Assembly: GCA_025201365.1 (NCBI GenBank)
Contig: JAIXMF010000012.1
Span: 310,001-374,000 of the forward strand
DNA from: Syncephalis plumigaleata
Taxonomy: Eukaryota > Zoopagomycota > Zoopagomycetes > Zoopagales > Piptocephalidaceae
Length of the DNA: 64,000 nt
Reading direction: 5' to 3'
Shown here: positions 45,771-58,238 of the stretch, one piece after another
Layout of the letters: every line of letters begins with the position of its first letter
How positions within the stretch are numbered: the stretch's first letter is position 1
Program-made: the position numbers and the translations under genes
Notes under the pieces: model-generated
What the model saw: only the letters and a program-made list of their open reading frames with translations
Databases searched by the model: none
Told to the model about the DNA's origin: nothing

Positions 45771-47117
45771 CGTGTTAAATACTAGGTGTTTCTTTCTCTT
45801 CTTCTGTAAGCTATTAGTTAAAAGAAAAAAGAAATAACAAAGGTTGGATTAAATGATAGGGACAAGAGCGGAAGTGGTGAGAGCAGAGTGCGTGCGTACG
45901 TACGTTCTTCTAACCCGCTCGACGCATGCTGCTTTTTTATTCTCTACATGAGCTGAAATCACGCCAAACGAAGCGTGCCGTCTATTGGTTATTTGCACAG
46001 CTGCATAAGGGCTCGATAAATCCATTATGAACCAGTCATCGCCTTCGCTCAATCCGGTTGTCACAGGTGGTGCGTCTTTCTGAATGCACACATGTGATTG
46101 TACCTGTACCTGTACCTGTATGTGTGTCCGCGTATATTGGACTATCGTCAGATGACTGCTCTCAATTGCCATCCCATTCGGCAATAAACAAGGGGAGGCC
46201 AACCTGATTCAATGGATGACAATGACAATAGATGTGGACAACTATTCTTAAAATGGTTCTACGCTAAAAATACTCACACATATAATGCGATAGATCCGAC
46301 GACTCGCCTGAATAATCAATTGACAAGTGAATATCAATAGAAATAGAAGCTGTATTATTCAATAGTCGTTACATGTGACCTACACATGCACTGATATACA
46401 CGCAATGACAATCATTATCTCTATTATTGCTGCTATTATTATTGTTGTTATTGTTAAGGATTATAAAACAATGGATTTACAACAAGTATGAGGAGTGATG
46501 GTCGGCTGTAACATCACCATCATCATCATCATCATCATCATTATTTATGTTTTGCATAGAAGAAAAAAGGTGTTATTCTCGAATCATTCAACGTAGTGCA
46601 TATCGAGCAATGTAGGTGTACATATAACACAATGAATGCACCTATCAATGATGTGGAGGACTGTTTGTTTCAAATGATACTGTACCTATCTATCTATCTG
46701 TCCATCTATCTATCTATGGCTATATTGTAATTGTCCATATGAGGAAAGAGGACGACGTAATTGACTATTGCGGTAAATAAATATCTTATAGTTTTTACAA
46801 TCAGTGAACACAAAGGTAAAAACTAGCAATTCCCGACGTGGTAAACGCTTACTGGTTCTAATTATTATCTCACAAGCATCACCACTAACAATAATCATCA
46901 CGCAATAGAAAGAGAGAGAGCGAACGAGAGAGAGCGAGAGCAAGAATGAGTGTATGTGTGAGTGTGCCATTCCTACTTCGTCACTCCACTCATCAAATGA
47001 CACACTGACGACAACAGTGCTCTCGCTTCCTCTCTATTCGAGTTCCTTACTCATATTCACTCGTACGCGCGTATTCTTCGTATTATACTGCTCTGTTTTA
47101 TTCCATCCAATCTAGCT
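45771..47117. other. Divergent intergenic region with microsatellites
   Basis: It lies between the starts of the DPBB protein (minus) and the p24 protein (plus). It contains TACCTG repeats (about 46099-46120), ATC repeats (about 46516-46542), TATC repeats (about 46685-46717) and a GA-rich run (about 46910-46945). An open frame at 45849-46202 on the minus strand has no recognisable feature. Confidence 0.5.
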
Positions 47118-47910
47118 ATGATTAAGTCATTGGCTTACCTGTTGTCGCTTACACTGTTGGCTCAGCAAGTGCTAGCTACTTCGCTTACTTACTGGGTGAA
47201 TCAAGGAGCGCACGAATGCTTCTACACTTGGGTGCCTGAACCAGGTCGTAAAGTGGCGTTTTATTTCGCGGTAAGTTTCAATTAACGGCAACTATAATTA
47301 ACCAAGTCCTTGTCGTTGATATGTCCAAGGACAGTGTTACGTGCTACTATATCTATCTATCTATATCTATCTATATATCCTTGTAAACTAATCGGTTACT
47401 GTAATTGAATAATGATGATCATAGGTACAAACGGGAGGTGATTTCGATATCGACTTTACGGTAACTGATCCCAATACTCGTGTTCTATTCAATGGACAAA
47501 AGAAACGACAAGGCGATTACATCTTCACTGGTAAATCTCAGGGCGAGTACTCTTTCTGTTTCGATAATACGCAAGTGTCATCGGGTCAGAAACTAGTTGA
47601 TTTCGATATTACAGTGGAGAATGAAGAGCATCGCGCTTCCATGCCAGTATCGCATCCATTAGGTGCGGAACAAGCATCTGCCATGGATGAGAGTATCTTC
47701 CGTATGAGCACGGGTATTAGCAATGTGCTACGAGCACAGAAATACTTCCGTACTCGCGAGAATCGTAATTTTAGCACGGTAAAGAGTACGGAGAATCGCG
47801 TATTCTGGTTCTCCTTCTTTGAAAGCGCCACAATTGTTACAATGGCTGCCGTGCAAGTCTATGTAGTCAAGGCGTTCTTTAATAATCGTCGAGGTGGTGG
47901 ACGTATCTAA
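47118..47910 (+). CDS. p24/EMP24-GP25L family cargo receptor, two exons
   Basis: p24 proteins cycle between ER and Golgi in COPI and COPII vesicles and help load secretory cargo. The ATG at 47118 starts a signal peptide (MIKSLAYLLSLTLLAQQVLA). The GOLD domain follows: HECFYTWVPEPGRKVAFYF, then after an intron (about 47270-47425) GGDFDIDFTVTDPN, GKSQGEYSFCFDN and the coiled stalk. The two conserved cysteines (ECF and FCF) are present. The C-terminus has NRVFWFSFFESATIVTMAAVQVYVVKAFF, one membrane span and a short cytosolic tail with FF and basic residues (NNRRGGGRI), as expected for COPII/COPI signals. ECFY and the stalk place it nearest the gamma/Erp subgroup, which is tentative. Length is about 210 residues, normal for the family. 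Confidence 0.93.
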
Positions 47911-49651
47911 ATACAGACAAACGCTATCGCTACTATTGCTTCATTGTTCGGATGAGTAAATAAATTTTATTCTATAAGATATCGTAGAGTTCTGTCACGT
48001 TACAAAGGATTTCAAGGCTGGTGTCCCTTTCGTTTACCCGTTCACTTTCTCTATATTTGTTATTACAACATCATGGCGAATTGCCAAAGTGTTTCACAAA
48101 GTGTAGCCAACTGGATAGTAAAAAAAAGGATATTTACTGAGTTGTGTCAAGTTGATCCATTGATCTGCGGGGAAGTTTCTATTATTGAAAAGAGAGGAAT
48201 AAATGGCCGAGCTAACCTTCACGAGTTTCCTCGGAAGAAGAGGAAGAGGAAGAAATACCCGATCACCGACGTTGTAGACTCGTTTCTATCGATTCAACAC
48301 GTCAAGTGTAACGGAAAATGACTCAGGGCGTAGCACCTTTCTTAGCCACCATAGCGTTCCTTACTCACTCACTCACTCGTATGTTCACGTAAACGCACTC
48401 TTGGCTAAGGCGTTGCGATTGATCAGCGTAGTAGAATTGTAAACGTGTCGCTAATACATTTTCTCGAATATCTTTCATAGATTCACGTGGCTTCGTTGCT
48501 CCTTGATTCACATTTCTAAATGACCCTTCTTACATGGAACATGTATGATTTTATATGTGGATAGGCAAAAAAAAACAAAGGCAAGTTTGGGCGTTGCAAG
48601 AACAAGTCATCATCATCATCATTATTACCATCATCATCAGTGTGATAGCATAGTCATACTTCAACGCATGTTAGCGTTGCTAGTTCATCATGATAGCTGT
48701 AGGTCACACACACACACGCACACGCACACATACATACACACATACATACATACATACATACACATGTAAGATGGTAGGCTTATTGTTGTTCGCCTTTGTA
48801 TATGATGAGTTCCGTATGGAAGATACTCGTAATATAATTATAATACACATTGGAATTAAACAACTACATTTACTACTACTACTGCTACTACCACTACTAC
48901 CATCATTATTACAATTATAACCATTATAACAAAAAAGTGTATGATTTGTTTGTTGTGTTTTCCTTAACTCGTCAAGTACGTTGCAACATACAAGCCGTAT
49001 AAAGAACGAATAGGCTCATACACACAGACACAAACAGACAGATATATATATATATATATACTTTGTCTTTATTTCCTATACTGCTTTCTATTACCCCTGA
49101 TTGTCAACGGTTGAGCGTAGGTGTAGCTTCTTTTCCATTTCTTCTTCTTCTTCCTCTTCTAACTCACCTCATCTACTGTTCCAATAATAGGCCATCGTTT
49201 ATTTAGTGGCTATTACCAATTCCTATTCTTTTACCCTTATCCTCGTTGCATTACTTGCTTGGTTGCCGGTTGTGTTTAGTGTATTGATATATATTATTAG
49301 ATACACGCCATTATCTTTCTATCTTTCCTATTATTACTTTATACAAAAAAGCCAAGTACTTGGTGACAAGCGTGTGTGTGCGCACGAGAGAGTGAGGAGA
49401 GAGAGAAAAAATAACAAGGGAACGCTTGGCAACATTTGCATTCTTATCACATATTATCTGACTATTTTATTACACACACATTATTACCACTCGTTACCAT
49501 TTATTATTATTATTACACTACTACCACTTTTGTCCCTCTCCTATTGCTTCTATACTAGTTAGTGTATAATACGTACACACACACACACACACGCATTTGC
49601 TTGGTGCTTGGTACCTTTGCTATTGCTCATTTTCTCTAAGCCTACTCCATA
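47911..49651. other. Intergenic with several microsatellites
   Basis: It separates two plus-strand genes. It holds ATC repeats (about 48608-48638), CA/CATA repeats (about 48706-48765), an AT run (about 49041-49060) and AC repeats (about 49576-49592). The open frame at 48073-48321 (82 codons, basic KKRKRKK stretch) has no known domain and I do not call it a gene. Confidence 0.5.
48706..48765. repeat. CA and CATA repeats
   Basis: An imperfect CACACG run passes into CATA units. It produces spurious Thr/His open frames in both forward frames. Confidence 0.85.
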
Positions 49652-52600
49652 ATGAGTCGGCCTGTTAATATAACAGCTGAAGAGGCGAGCAACGGTCATA
49701 TCGCCAACCAGCCTCTTCTTCCTCTTGGCATATCTTCACCACCGCATAACAGCATTCATTATACCAATCAATCTTCCACCAGATTGCACCTATCCACGCT
49801 TCCCACCATGACTCGTCAGCATTCCTCTGTGCCATCTCAGCAACCAGCACGTCCCAGTATCGATGTGGCAGCACGTATCGGTGCTTTGGTCAACAGACAA
49901 TCGATGACACGACCACATACCAGTCAAGCAACGAATACCACCGTCAACGGCACCAGCTCCTCCATTCGTAGTAGTAATAACGAACTTCAACCGGAACTAG
50001 CTCGTCCGCATAAACGTTTACGACGCACCACATCGAGTGTTGCCAATATCGCATCGGCAGATTCGCATCGTCCATCCTATGATGCACAACGGCCGGACAA
50101 TGCAATGGATAGCATGGAACCAGTGATGATGGCCCTGCTACAATGGACGGAGAACCAAGGACTGAAATGGTGAGTATAGTAGTAGTAGCAGTAGCAGTAG
50201 TCATCGTATTGTTTAGAAGCAGTGCAGGCACATGGGTACGCACACGCACCATGTTGACATGCATACATGCATACACGTATATTGTATTTCGTCAAAGGTT
50301 TCAGCCATTGCAATACAAAGCATTATGACTAATATGGCTAATATGACTAATTCCATCATCTTTACTCATTGTTAGTCCCGTTTGTTATAATCTAATGGAG
50401 GAAGCCGTCAGTCTACGTTGTAAACATTCATTTTGGTAGGTGTGAACATTGATATGTTCCTAGATCAATTATTGATTGAATGCGATACACATATGCATAT
50501 AGTTTTGGTTGTATTCGTCGACATTTGGAAAACAACGGCACTTGTCCAATCTGTAAGCACCCAAGCCTTGAATCGGATCTAGAACGCAATGTAAAATGTA
50601 ATTATCATCATAGTAGATATATATAGCGTATCTATCAAATACTAACCAGGATAATCGATGATTAGTGAATGAGGTTATTAGAGGTATTCGCCTCATACGA
50701 CAAGCACAGCAATATGAGTTTTCATTGAAATCCGCTTCAACTAATGGAGCTCATTCGTTGCATGATCAAGGACAAGGTGTGTACAGATATACACACATAT
50801 ATACATTCTATAAATTAATACTAATATGAACATCACTCTTATTCTAGGCAATCAATCCAGTCCCTCTCCCGTAGATGCAAAGAACGATAAGAATGAACAG
50901 CAAAAGGTGGAAACATTCCAGATGGTGGGCGGTTTATTCCAATCGTTAAAGACAAATCTTCAATCGGTGAGTAATCTAGCAAGTGTAAACTATTGATTAT
51001 GATATGCTAACTCATTGGTAATGATGATAATGATTTTATTAGAAAATGGATGTCATGCAGAAACAATTAGTTCATCTAGAGAATGGTATGCAACAGGCCA
51101 ATTCATTTGCACAGCAATACAATTATGGCGCACAAATGACAAGCATCGTACCTGATGTGCCCATCAATCATCGATCCAATGCCATATTAGACGTGATCGA
51201 CTATGGACATACCGAGGAACGAACATGGAATGGTACAAAGCGTAGTCTTCCGGTAAGAATGACATGACACCTATTCTATATATTATAGACACTAATATAT
51301 ATATATATATATATATATATGATAGGATGATTCACTAGTTATGGATCAATCAGCGTAAGTGACAATACTAGATGAATAGTATGTACAATATACTAATGCA
51401 TTGTTGCTATTCTAATAGTATTCCTGTCTATCCAACTGATCCTGGTACTATTCAACGACGACGACATGTTGAACAATTCTACCCGGAACTAGGTGAAATC
51501 TATCTAAACCAAGTGATGGATGGTAAGTGTACAGAGGATGTGTGTACATTCCTCACTAAATTACTTGCTGTTGTCTAACTATGAATATGAATTCATCTAG
51601 ATAAATCCAATAACAATCATGGCTCTACTTTTAGCGCCTTATCCAATATATCGTCATACATTGAAACCTTGTCGCAAAATAGAAGCATGCACTCACTCGG
51701 TCGTATGCGTTACGGGGATTCCATTAACACGTCGGCAATCGTGTCGAGTATCGAGTTTAGCGTGGATGATCGTTTCTTCGCATTGGCCGGTGTCACTCGC
51801 AAGATTAAGCTATTCGAGCTGGATCCATTCCAGAACTGGATGACCTATCATCAACGTGCGCAATCGGGTAGAAGTATTCGAGATGCACCGACTAGTACAC
51901 CTCATCTACTGCCTATTCGCGAGATTACCGGTCCTAATCGAATTAGGTAGGTATTACTGCATACTTGATGTATCAATTGCTAATAACGCTCTATTATTTT
52001 GTATCTAGCTGTATCTCATGGAATCATTTCACGCATACGGAATTGGCCAGTGCCGACTATGATGGCATTGTAACGATACTGGACACCACCACCGGGAAAC
52101 CGATAGCTGCCTACCAGGAACATGAACGACGTGCATGGTCGGTTGATTACTCGCCAAAGAATCCACGTCGATTAGCAAGCGGTAGTGATGATGCTAGAGG
52201 TAAGCTTTACTTTACTTTACTTCTTTATTAGTTACTACTACTACAGAAATACTAAATTATGTCAATATTAGTGAAAATATGGTCAACCAACAATCCTACT
52301 TCCGCATTAACGATCCTCGGCAAAGCCAATATCTGTACAGTAAGATTCAGTCCTAAAGACGAAAACATCCTCACCTTTGGCTGTGCCGGTAAGTTATCGC
52401 TAATTAATTAGCTAATTGATCATTTATCCATTGCTAATACTATGTCACTTGCTTGCGTACTCTTACCCATTAGATCATTACGCCTATTGTTATGATCTAC
52501 GCTATCATTCCGAGCCTTTATACACCTGCAAAGGCCATCGCAAGGCCATCTCCTGTATTCGTTACTTGAATGATGATACATTTATTACTGCATCCACTGA

Positions 52601-52997
52601 TGGCTCTTTACGATCATGGAGTCATTCTGGGTCCGGTAAATGTTTAAAGACATACGCTGGCCATAGTAATGATAAACATTTCGTGGGTTTATCAGTAAGC
52701 CATGACAGTCAATGGATTAGTTGTGGGAGTGAGGATCACAAGATTTACTCTTACTTTACACCATTAACGCAACCAGCCATTGTAACGCCATTCAACACGA
52801 CCGATTTCCTACAGGTAAGCAGCATAATAGTCTATGATTAACATACTAATAATCATGTAATATTACAGGGTCAGGAATCTGTATCCAATAACTCTACGTT
52901 CTTTGTCAGTGCTGTCGCTTGGAGTCGCACTCGTAATGTGATGCTAGCCAGTAGTAGTCATGGTGAAGTTAAAATGCTAGAATTGTCAGATGAATAA
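49652..52997 (+). CDS. COP1: COP1-type E3 ubiquitin ligase: RING finger plus WD40 propeller
   Basis: COP1 marks regulatory proteins for degradation; it represses light signalling in plants and targets factors such as p53 and c-Jun in animals. From the ATG at 49652, a Ser/Asn-rich N-terminus is followed by a C3HC4 RING spread over three exons: CPVCYNLMEEAVSLRCKHSF, CFGCIRRHLENNGTCPIC. A possible coiled coil follows (MDVMQKQLVHLENGMQQ), then RRHVEQFYPELGEIYL, and seven WD40 blades. Diagnostic COP1 stretches include SCISWNHFTHTELASADYDG, EHERRAWSVDYS with LASGSDDARVKIWS, DHYAYCYDLR and HFVGLSVSHDSQWISCGSED. It ends VKMLELSDE with TAA at 52995-52997. About 12 exons, many introns under 90 bp; one (about 51295-51322) has a long AT repeat. 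Splice junctions keep frame. Confidence 0.93.
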
Positions 52998-54029
52998 CGA
53001 ACGAACGAATGAATGAACGGGATAGCTACTCGTGTATATTTTATTACTACCAACTACCAACTACTACCTTGTTACTCAATTTCTTGACATTGCTTTGTTT
53101 GTTTGTTTGTTTGACTCGCCTTCTTTTATCAAATTCGCGCTTTTCCTATTTCTCTTCCTCTTTAAATTGATTGATACTCGTACATCATGTCCCACCTGTT
53201 AACATCCTATAAAATCATAGGATGTCTTTTTCTTCCTTTTTTGAAATCTACTCTTTACAATAGTATTGTAACAGTTTATGTAGTAATGCTTTATGAATGG
53301 TACTAGTTCTATTTTGATATATACAACTACCTTTTACTTTCTATTGTTTATATCAATCATAGAACTATTATCCATATGATGACTAGTATAATGACGATGA
53401 CGATGATGATGATGTTAGCAATAATGATAATGATGTCTATTATATTCATTACCTTTTATAATAATATAATATAACAGTTATTACTATTACTATCATCGTT
53501 ATCATGAATGTTGTTCTTTTTGTTCTTTTGTTCTTGTTGTAATGCTTTAAAATATAAATGTTTAATATAATAATCTAGTAATAATTGCAACAATTACAGT
53601 ATAATATCGTAAATAAAAATGATTTACTTATTTGTTAAATGGTATCATTATACTGCTGTTAATTGATACATGATTGGAACGAGTATTGAAATCAACAAAG
53701 TTTATTTAGATTTGAGAGAGTTACGCTACGGATGAATTCGCAGAAAAAACAACCTAGTGAGACAGATATGTTGAGAATAAATGTGATAGATAGATAGATA
53801 GATAGAGGAGAGAGAGAGAGTTATAAAATAAAAAGAAAATTAAAATGATGCTTACACATCTACATAACATCATATTATAAAAAAGGGATGTTCATTCATT
53901 ATAACAAACAAACAAGCTAACAAACAAGTTGTAATATCCTTAATAATTAATAGATATAATTAGAGAGGATTATTACAGCATACTATTACGCTATTACTAT
54001 TACTAATGAATTGTCATCATCGTTCACAT
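52998..54029. other. AT-rich intergenic between convergent genes
   Basis: The 3' ends of COP1 and the Kelch-BTB gene face each other. The sequence is AT-rich with GTTT (about 53096-53112), GATGAC (about 53395-53415) and GATA (about 53788-53806) repeats. I see no gene. Confidence 0.6.
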
Positions 54030-56971
54030 TTAGCGATGCATCATAGCAGTTGAGGTAGAAGCTGCTCGTACATGCTGTCGAGTATAAATCGGTCCAGTTG
54101 TGGTAGTAGTACCATCGATTGATGATTGTTGTTGTTGTTGCTGTGATTGTTGCTGTGGTGATCTTATTGAATGATGCGATGGAAATGATGAAGATGAAGA
54201 TGTAGATACTGTATAAGTGCTATTATGATGTTGATGATGTGGGTGATGTGGATGTGGATGTGGATGTGGATGTTGTTGTTGTGGATGTTGATGATTAAAT
54301 GACATGGAACGAGATCCTTCATGTAATGACGATGCCGATGACGCAAATGCTTGTCCTTCAATAGCGGATAAACCAACTGCACTAGGACGATGCATCCAGT
54401 GACGTGGTGAAGGATCCACGCCATACGCGGTGGATGCATTACTACTAATGCTTGCATGTGTCGAGTGCATTGATCGTTCTGTAGATGGTAGTGTGTGCAC
54501 ACCATTCACTATATATCCGTTGGTACTAATAGGATCGTTGGAGGATGACCAGCCATTGATGTTGCGGGTGGCCGTTGATAGATTAGTATTGTTATTAGTA
54601 TGATTTGTGAAAGAAGTAGAGCTATTACCATTAAAGTCTGGTTCATTATCTTCAACAATCGTGTCAGTGGCAGTGGTATTAGTATTAGCAATGCCGGTAT
54701 TGGTATTGGTAGTAGTATTGGTAGTACCAGTAGTAGTAGTAGTAGTAGCAGTAGTAGTAGGTGTATTAGCGATTGTAGAGGAGGGACCCGAACCACGCAA
54801 TGTATTTTGTCTTCCCGTTGCCGTGGTGGTTGTTTGACTACTTGCCAATACGGCAGCCACAGAAGCAGGTGGCGTACGAGTAAAGTTGGCCGGAAGAAAT
54901 GTCATCACTTCACTGCGAATGGCATCGGGTAACTGCCAGAATGCCACCGAACGAGCTAGCACATCATGATTCCTACGCATGATTCTTAGTGCTCGTACGC
55001 GTAAACCATTACGACGAGCAATTGTGGCATATCTAAATATATGCGGTGCGGTGTCTAGGGTTAATCGACCGTGTAGCACATGGGCTGCCTGTGCCTGCAT
55101 CTCCATTAGATCGTAGACATCTCCTAGTACCATGAGTTCTCCTAGGACGTCAACGGACGATGATGGATCGAGTGCTCCCGTGTAGAGATAATGAAGCAGA
55201 TGACGTATAACCGAGAATGACTCGGGTAAGCGTAGGAAACGATGCTTGTTCTCTTGTGTATTAGCACGCATGAGTCGATCGAAATGCGGCCAGCGCTGGC
55301 GTAATAAACGAGTATTAACGAAGATGGCTCGATCACCACGTTGTAAAGGTGTGTCGTCAAGACCACGTCGTTCATTTGTATCATTGGCAGCATTTGCTTT
55401 GCTACCAATTGATGTTGTGGCATTCATGGAACCACGTCGACTATCAGTGCTGTTATTTTGTTCGGAGGATATCGATCTACCCGGACCATTGGCTTGTTGT
55501 TGTTGCACACCATCTGTTGTGATACTATTCTCGCTCGTACGACGTCGTTCGTGTTTCCCATTCTGTTGATGATATTATTCGTTTGACTTGTGTTGGCGCC
55601 TTCACGACGAGCATCATACTCGTCATCCTCATCATCGGATGCGTCACTATTGTCGGCCGGTGCACGTATTTCAAAGTCTGAGAATTGACGTCGATTTAGT
55701 AGTGTGCCTCCTAGTTCCTGGCCTAACACGCTAATACGCTGTCGTGGTACATCGTAAACGCCGTAGGATTCAAGACAGACCGCGGCGACATGTTCGAAAT
55801 TCACACGTCGATGTTCGTAGTCAACGAGCAAGGTACGATCTCGATTGCCCAATATTAAATGACGATTACGTCGTGCGTCGAGTACCGCTCGATTCCAACT
55901 GCCTTTATGCAATGGACGCGAGCATTCTAAGCGTGCCCACACTAGACGACGCATATCGAGTAGCCAGGTGGAGAATGTCTGCGATGTATTGGTCAAGTAG
56001 GTACCACTCACAACTAGATGATCACCAATCAAGTGACCGGTTGGAAAGCGTAGACCCGGTGGTCGATTCTCCCCCGTCATACCGCGTGATCGATCGGTAA
56101 GATGTAGATCCGGACCAAGTACTTGCAGTTCTCGTCGTACATCGGTAAAGTTATAATTGCTGTAGACGTAGGTGGAGCCCGAGTAGCATAAAGCGATCGA
56201 ACGATAAACACCGCAATGCTTCGGGAAGGGTGATGCTTGCGTCCAGGTAAAGGTGTCCAAATCCAACGTGTGTACATCTTCAACATACGTGTTTTGTAGA
56301 TCTTGTCCACCGATCACCACTAGTTGACGTCCATTTACCGCGGTTAAATGAGCATACCTAGCTCGTGGCATGGGTCCTGATATTCTGGGACGACGCCAGC
56401 GTGGATGGTTAGGATCACTTACATCAAGTACAGTTACATCTGCCAATACCACGGAGCTATCGTGTCCATTCGATGTATTACTGGTACTCGTCGCTTCCGA
56501 TCCTAGACGCTGTCCCATACCACCAAAGATGACAAGTCTAGTCGAGGTATACTGATCGGCACTATGGAAGTAGCGCGGTTCTGGTGGTGGATCTCCTGGT
56601 AGATTAATATGTCGCCGCCATACAAATGTCTCCATGTGTAACGAGTAGAGTTCGTTTGTCATACGTCGATTGCTTACTAGTCGACCACCGAATACCCATA
56701 ATCGATCGCCGATAACCGTTAACGAGGCACCAGCCACAGGTGGTGGAATTGTACCACTCGTAACGAACATGGATACAATTAATGGATCTAGTGGACGAGG
56801 TTGTGATGGAGCACCCGGTGACTGGGTGGCATCTGTTGGTTCAGTCGATTCCTATTATTAGCAATATTAGTATTAGTAATATGAATGAATTGAACAAGCA
56901 GTGAACATGTTCATGCATGTGTATGTCTTTGTACTTACCTGAGCATAATCAGACGCCCTATCGTTACTCAT
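54030..56971 (-). CDS. Kelch-BTB protein, likely CUL3-type substrate adaptor
   Basis: Exon 1 (56971-56939, MSNDRASDYAQ) joins exon 2 at 56851 through an 87-bp GTAAGT intron. The N-terminal half has Kelch repeats (GASLTVIGDRLWVFGGR, RYFHSADQYTSTRLVIFGG, RYAHLTAVNGRQLVVIGGQ, then THLIGDHLVVSG-type strands). A Ser/Asp-rich linker follows. The second half has a BTB domain: GDRAIFVNTRLLRQRWPHF, RLPESFSVIRHLLHYLYTG, VLGELMVLGDVYDLMEMQ, then a BACK-like helical stretch (IFRYATIARRNGLRVRALRI). BTB proteins of this kind recruit substrates to cullin-3. The Kelch and BTB halves lie in two frames; the jump is at a G-run near 55,560 and one missing base would join them. The last 300 residues are Thr/Asn/His/Gln-rich low complexity. 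Total about 930 residues. Here Kelch precedes BTB, the reverse of animal KLHL proteins. Confidence 0.87.
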
Positions 56972-58238
56972 TGTGATGGATTTTGCCTATTATCGAAGGA
57001 TTATCTTATACTTTTGCTACGTTAAAATAAGGTGTAAGGTGTAAAAAGGATTCTGCTGATTTGCAACTATATTGCAAGTATCGATATCAATGAAGTAAAC
57101 TTGAATTAATGACAAACAATCGTGGCATATCTAAATAAAATAGTTATCATATTCATATTGGTAATGATATGACATGTTCATTAGTACAAGTAGTCTATAT
57201 ATCTAGCTATCGATCAAGTAAGCTAACAAACAAACAATGGTTACAGGCCCGTTCTACTATTTACACGTTTACGCTAAGGTGATCAGGGTGATTTGAAGAT
57301 AACAGCGCACTGCCACCGCCAACACTCATCACGCTATCCTAAGACAGACGACGAGTTGTAGCGTAATATATAGCATAGTGTAGCATAATATAGCATGACT
57401 ATTATTATATTAAATCACTAGAATACCGTTATGGAATAGACTAGAATCACCATATAATATCAAAGCCATTCCCTTATTATATACGGTAGTAAACACTTAC
57501 ATAGATGCAAGAGATTACTTGCCTATTCCCTGAGGTAGGTCGTGTGTAAGGGCCACCACAACACCATGCACACTGAAGCGTGTAAGTATTTAGTGATAAT
57601 TATTAGCGGCTTTTTCTTCAACAGAAACTAACAACTTTAGGGTGCTATACCCAAGGAGGAAATGAAGCGGAAGTTATGATTGTTAGTATGACAATGTGAT
57701 AGTAGTGGCAGTAGTAGTGATAGTGATAGGAATAGTAGTAGAGGTAGTGGTGGTGGCAGAATAGCAATTTAAACGACAAGGATGGACAACAAGATGGTAA
57801 GATGAAACGGAATCATGGCACAATATGCAGGTGTGTGAAATTGATAGTGAGAGAGTGAGCGAGCGAGCGAGAGAGCGAGCAAGAGTGTGTGCGAGAGAGA
57901 ATGTGGGTGTGTGCGTGTGTGGCTAATTCAAAGCAATGAATGAAATGATTGTCTTCATCACACTGTAGTTTTAGCCATAGATGTTGTCATGCTTTATCGC
58001 GTATACTAGGATTTTTTTGCTCTTTTTCTTTATCCAACACTAACGTATATCTCATACTATTGCATTGAATAAGCATAAACACACTCTCTCTACTACATAT
58101 ACACGTACGTACTAGTGTAGAGTGACATTAGATTGAGTACTTGGTTGATTGATCAAATAACCTATTTACCTCTTTTCATAACGTTGTAAGCAATTATAAT
58201 ATTTCTCTTTGTTTATTCCAACTATTTATTGTAGTGCT
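56972..58238. other. Divergent intergenic region
   Basis: It lies between the Kelch-BTB gene (minus) and the F-box gene (plus). It has TAGC/TAATAT repeats (about 57355-57405), AGTAGTGATAG repeats (about 57700-57750) and GCGA repeats (about 57855-57880). I see no gene. A short open frame near 57,500 has no support. Confidence 0.5.

Noticed and set aside
45849-46202. 117-codon minus-strand open frame
   Set aside because: It includes a Q-V-Q-V-Q repeat from TACCTG units, has no recognisable domain, and lies in a promoter region between divergent genes.
48073-48321. 82-codon open frame with a basic KKRKRKK stretch
   Set aside because: The nuclear-localisation-like patch comes from an AAGAGG-rich run. 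No conserved motif or neighbouring exon supports a gene.
48700-48770. Short direct repeats considered as a CRISPR-like array
   Set aside because: They are plain CA/CATA microsatellites with no unique spacers, and the genome is eukaryotic.
54164-54932. Leu/Ile- and Ser/Gly-rich open frames overlapping the Kelch-BTB gene
   Set aside because: They are off-frame readings of triplet repeats in its low-complexity tail.
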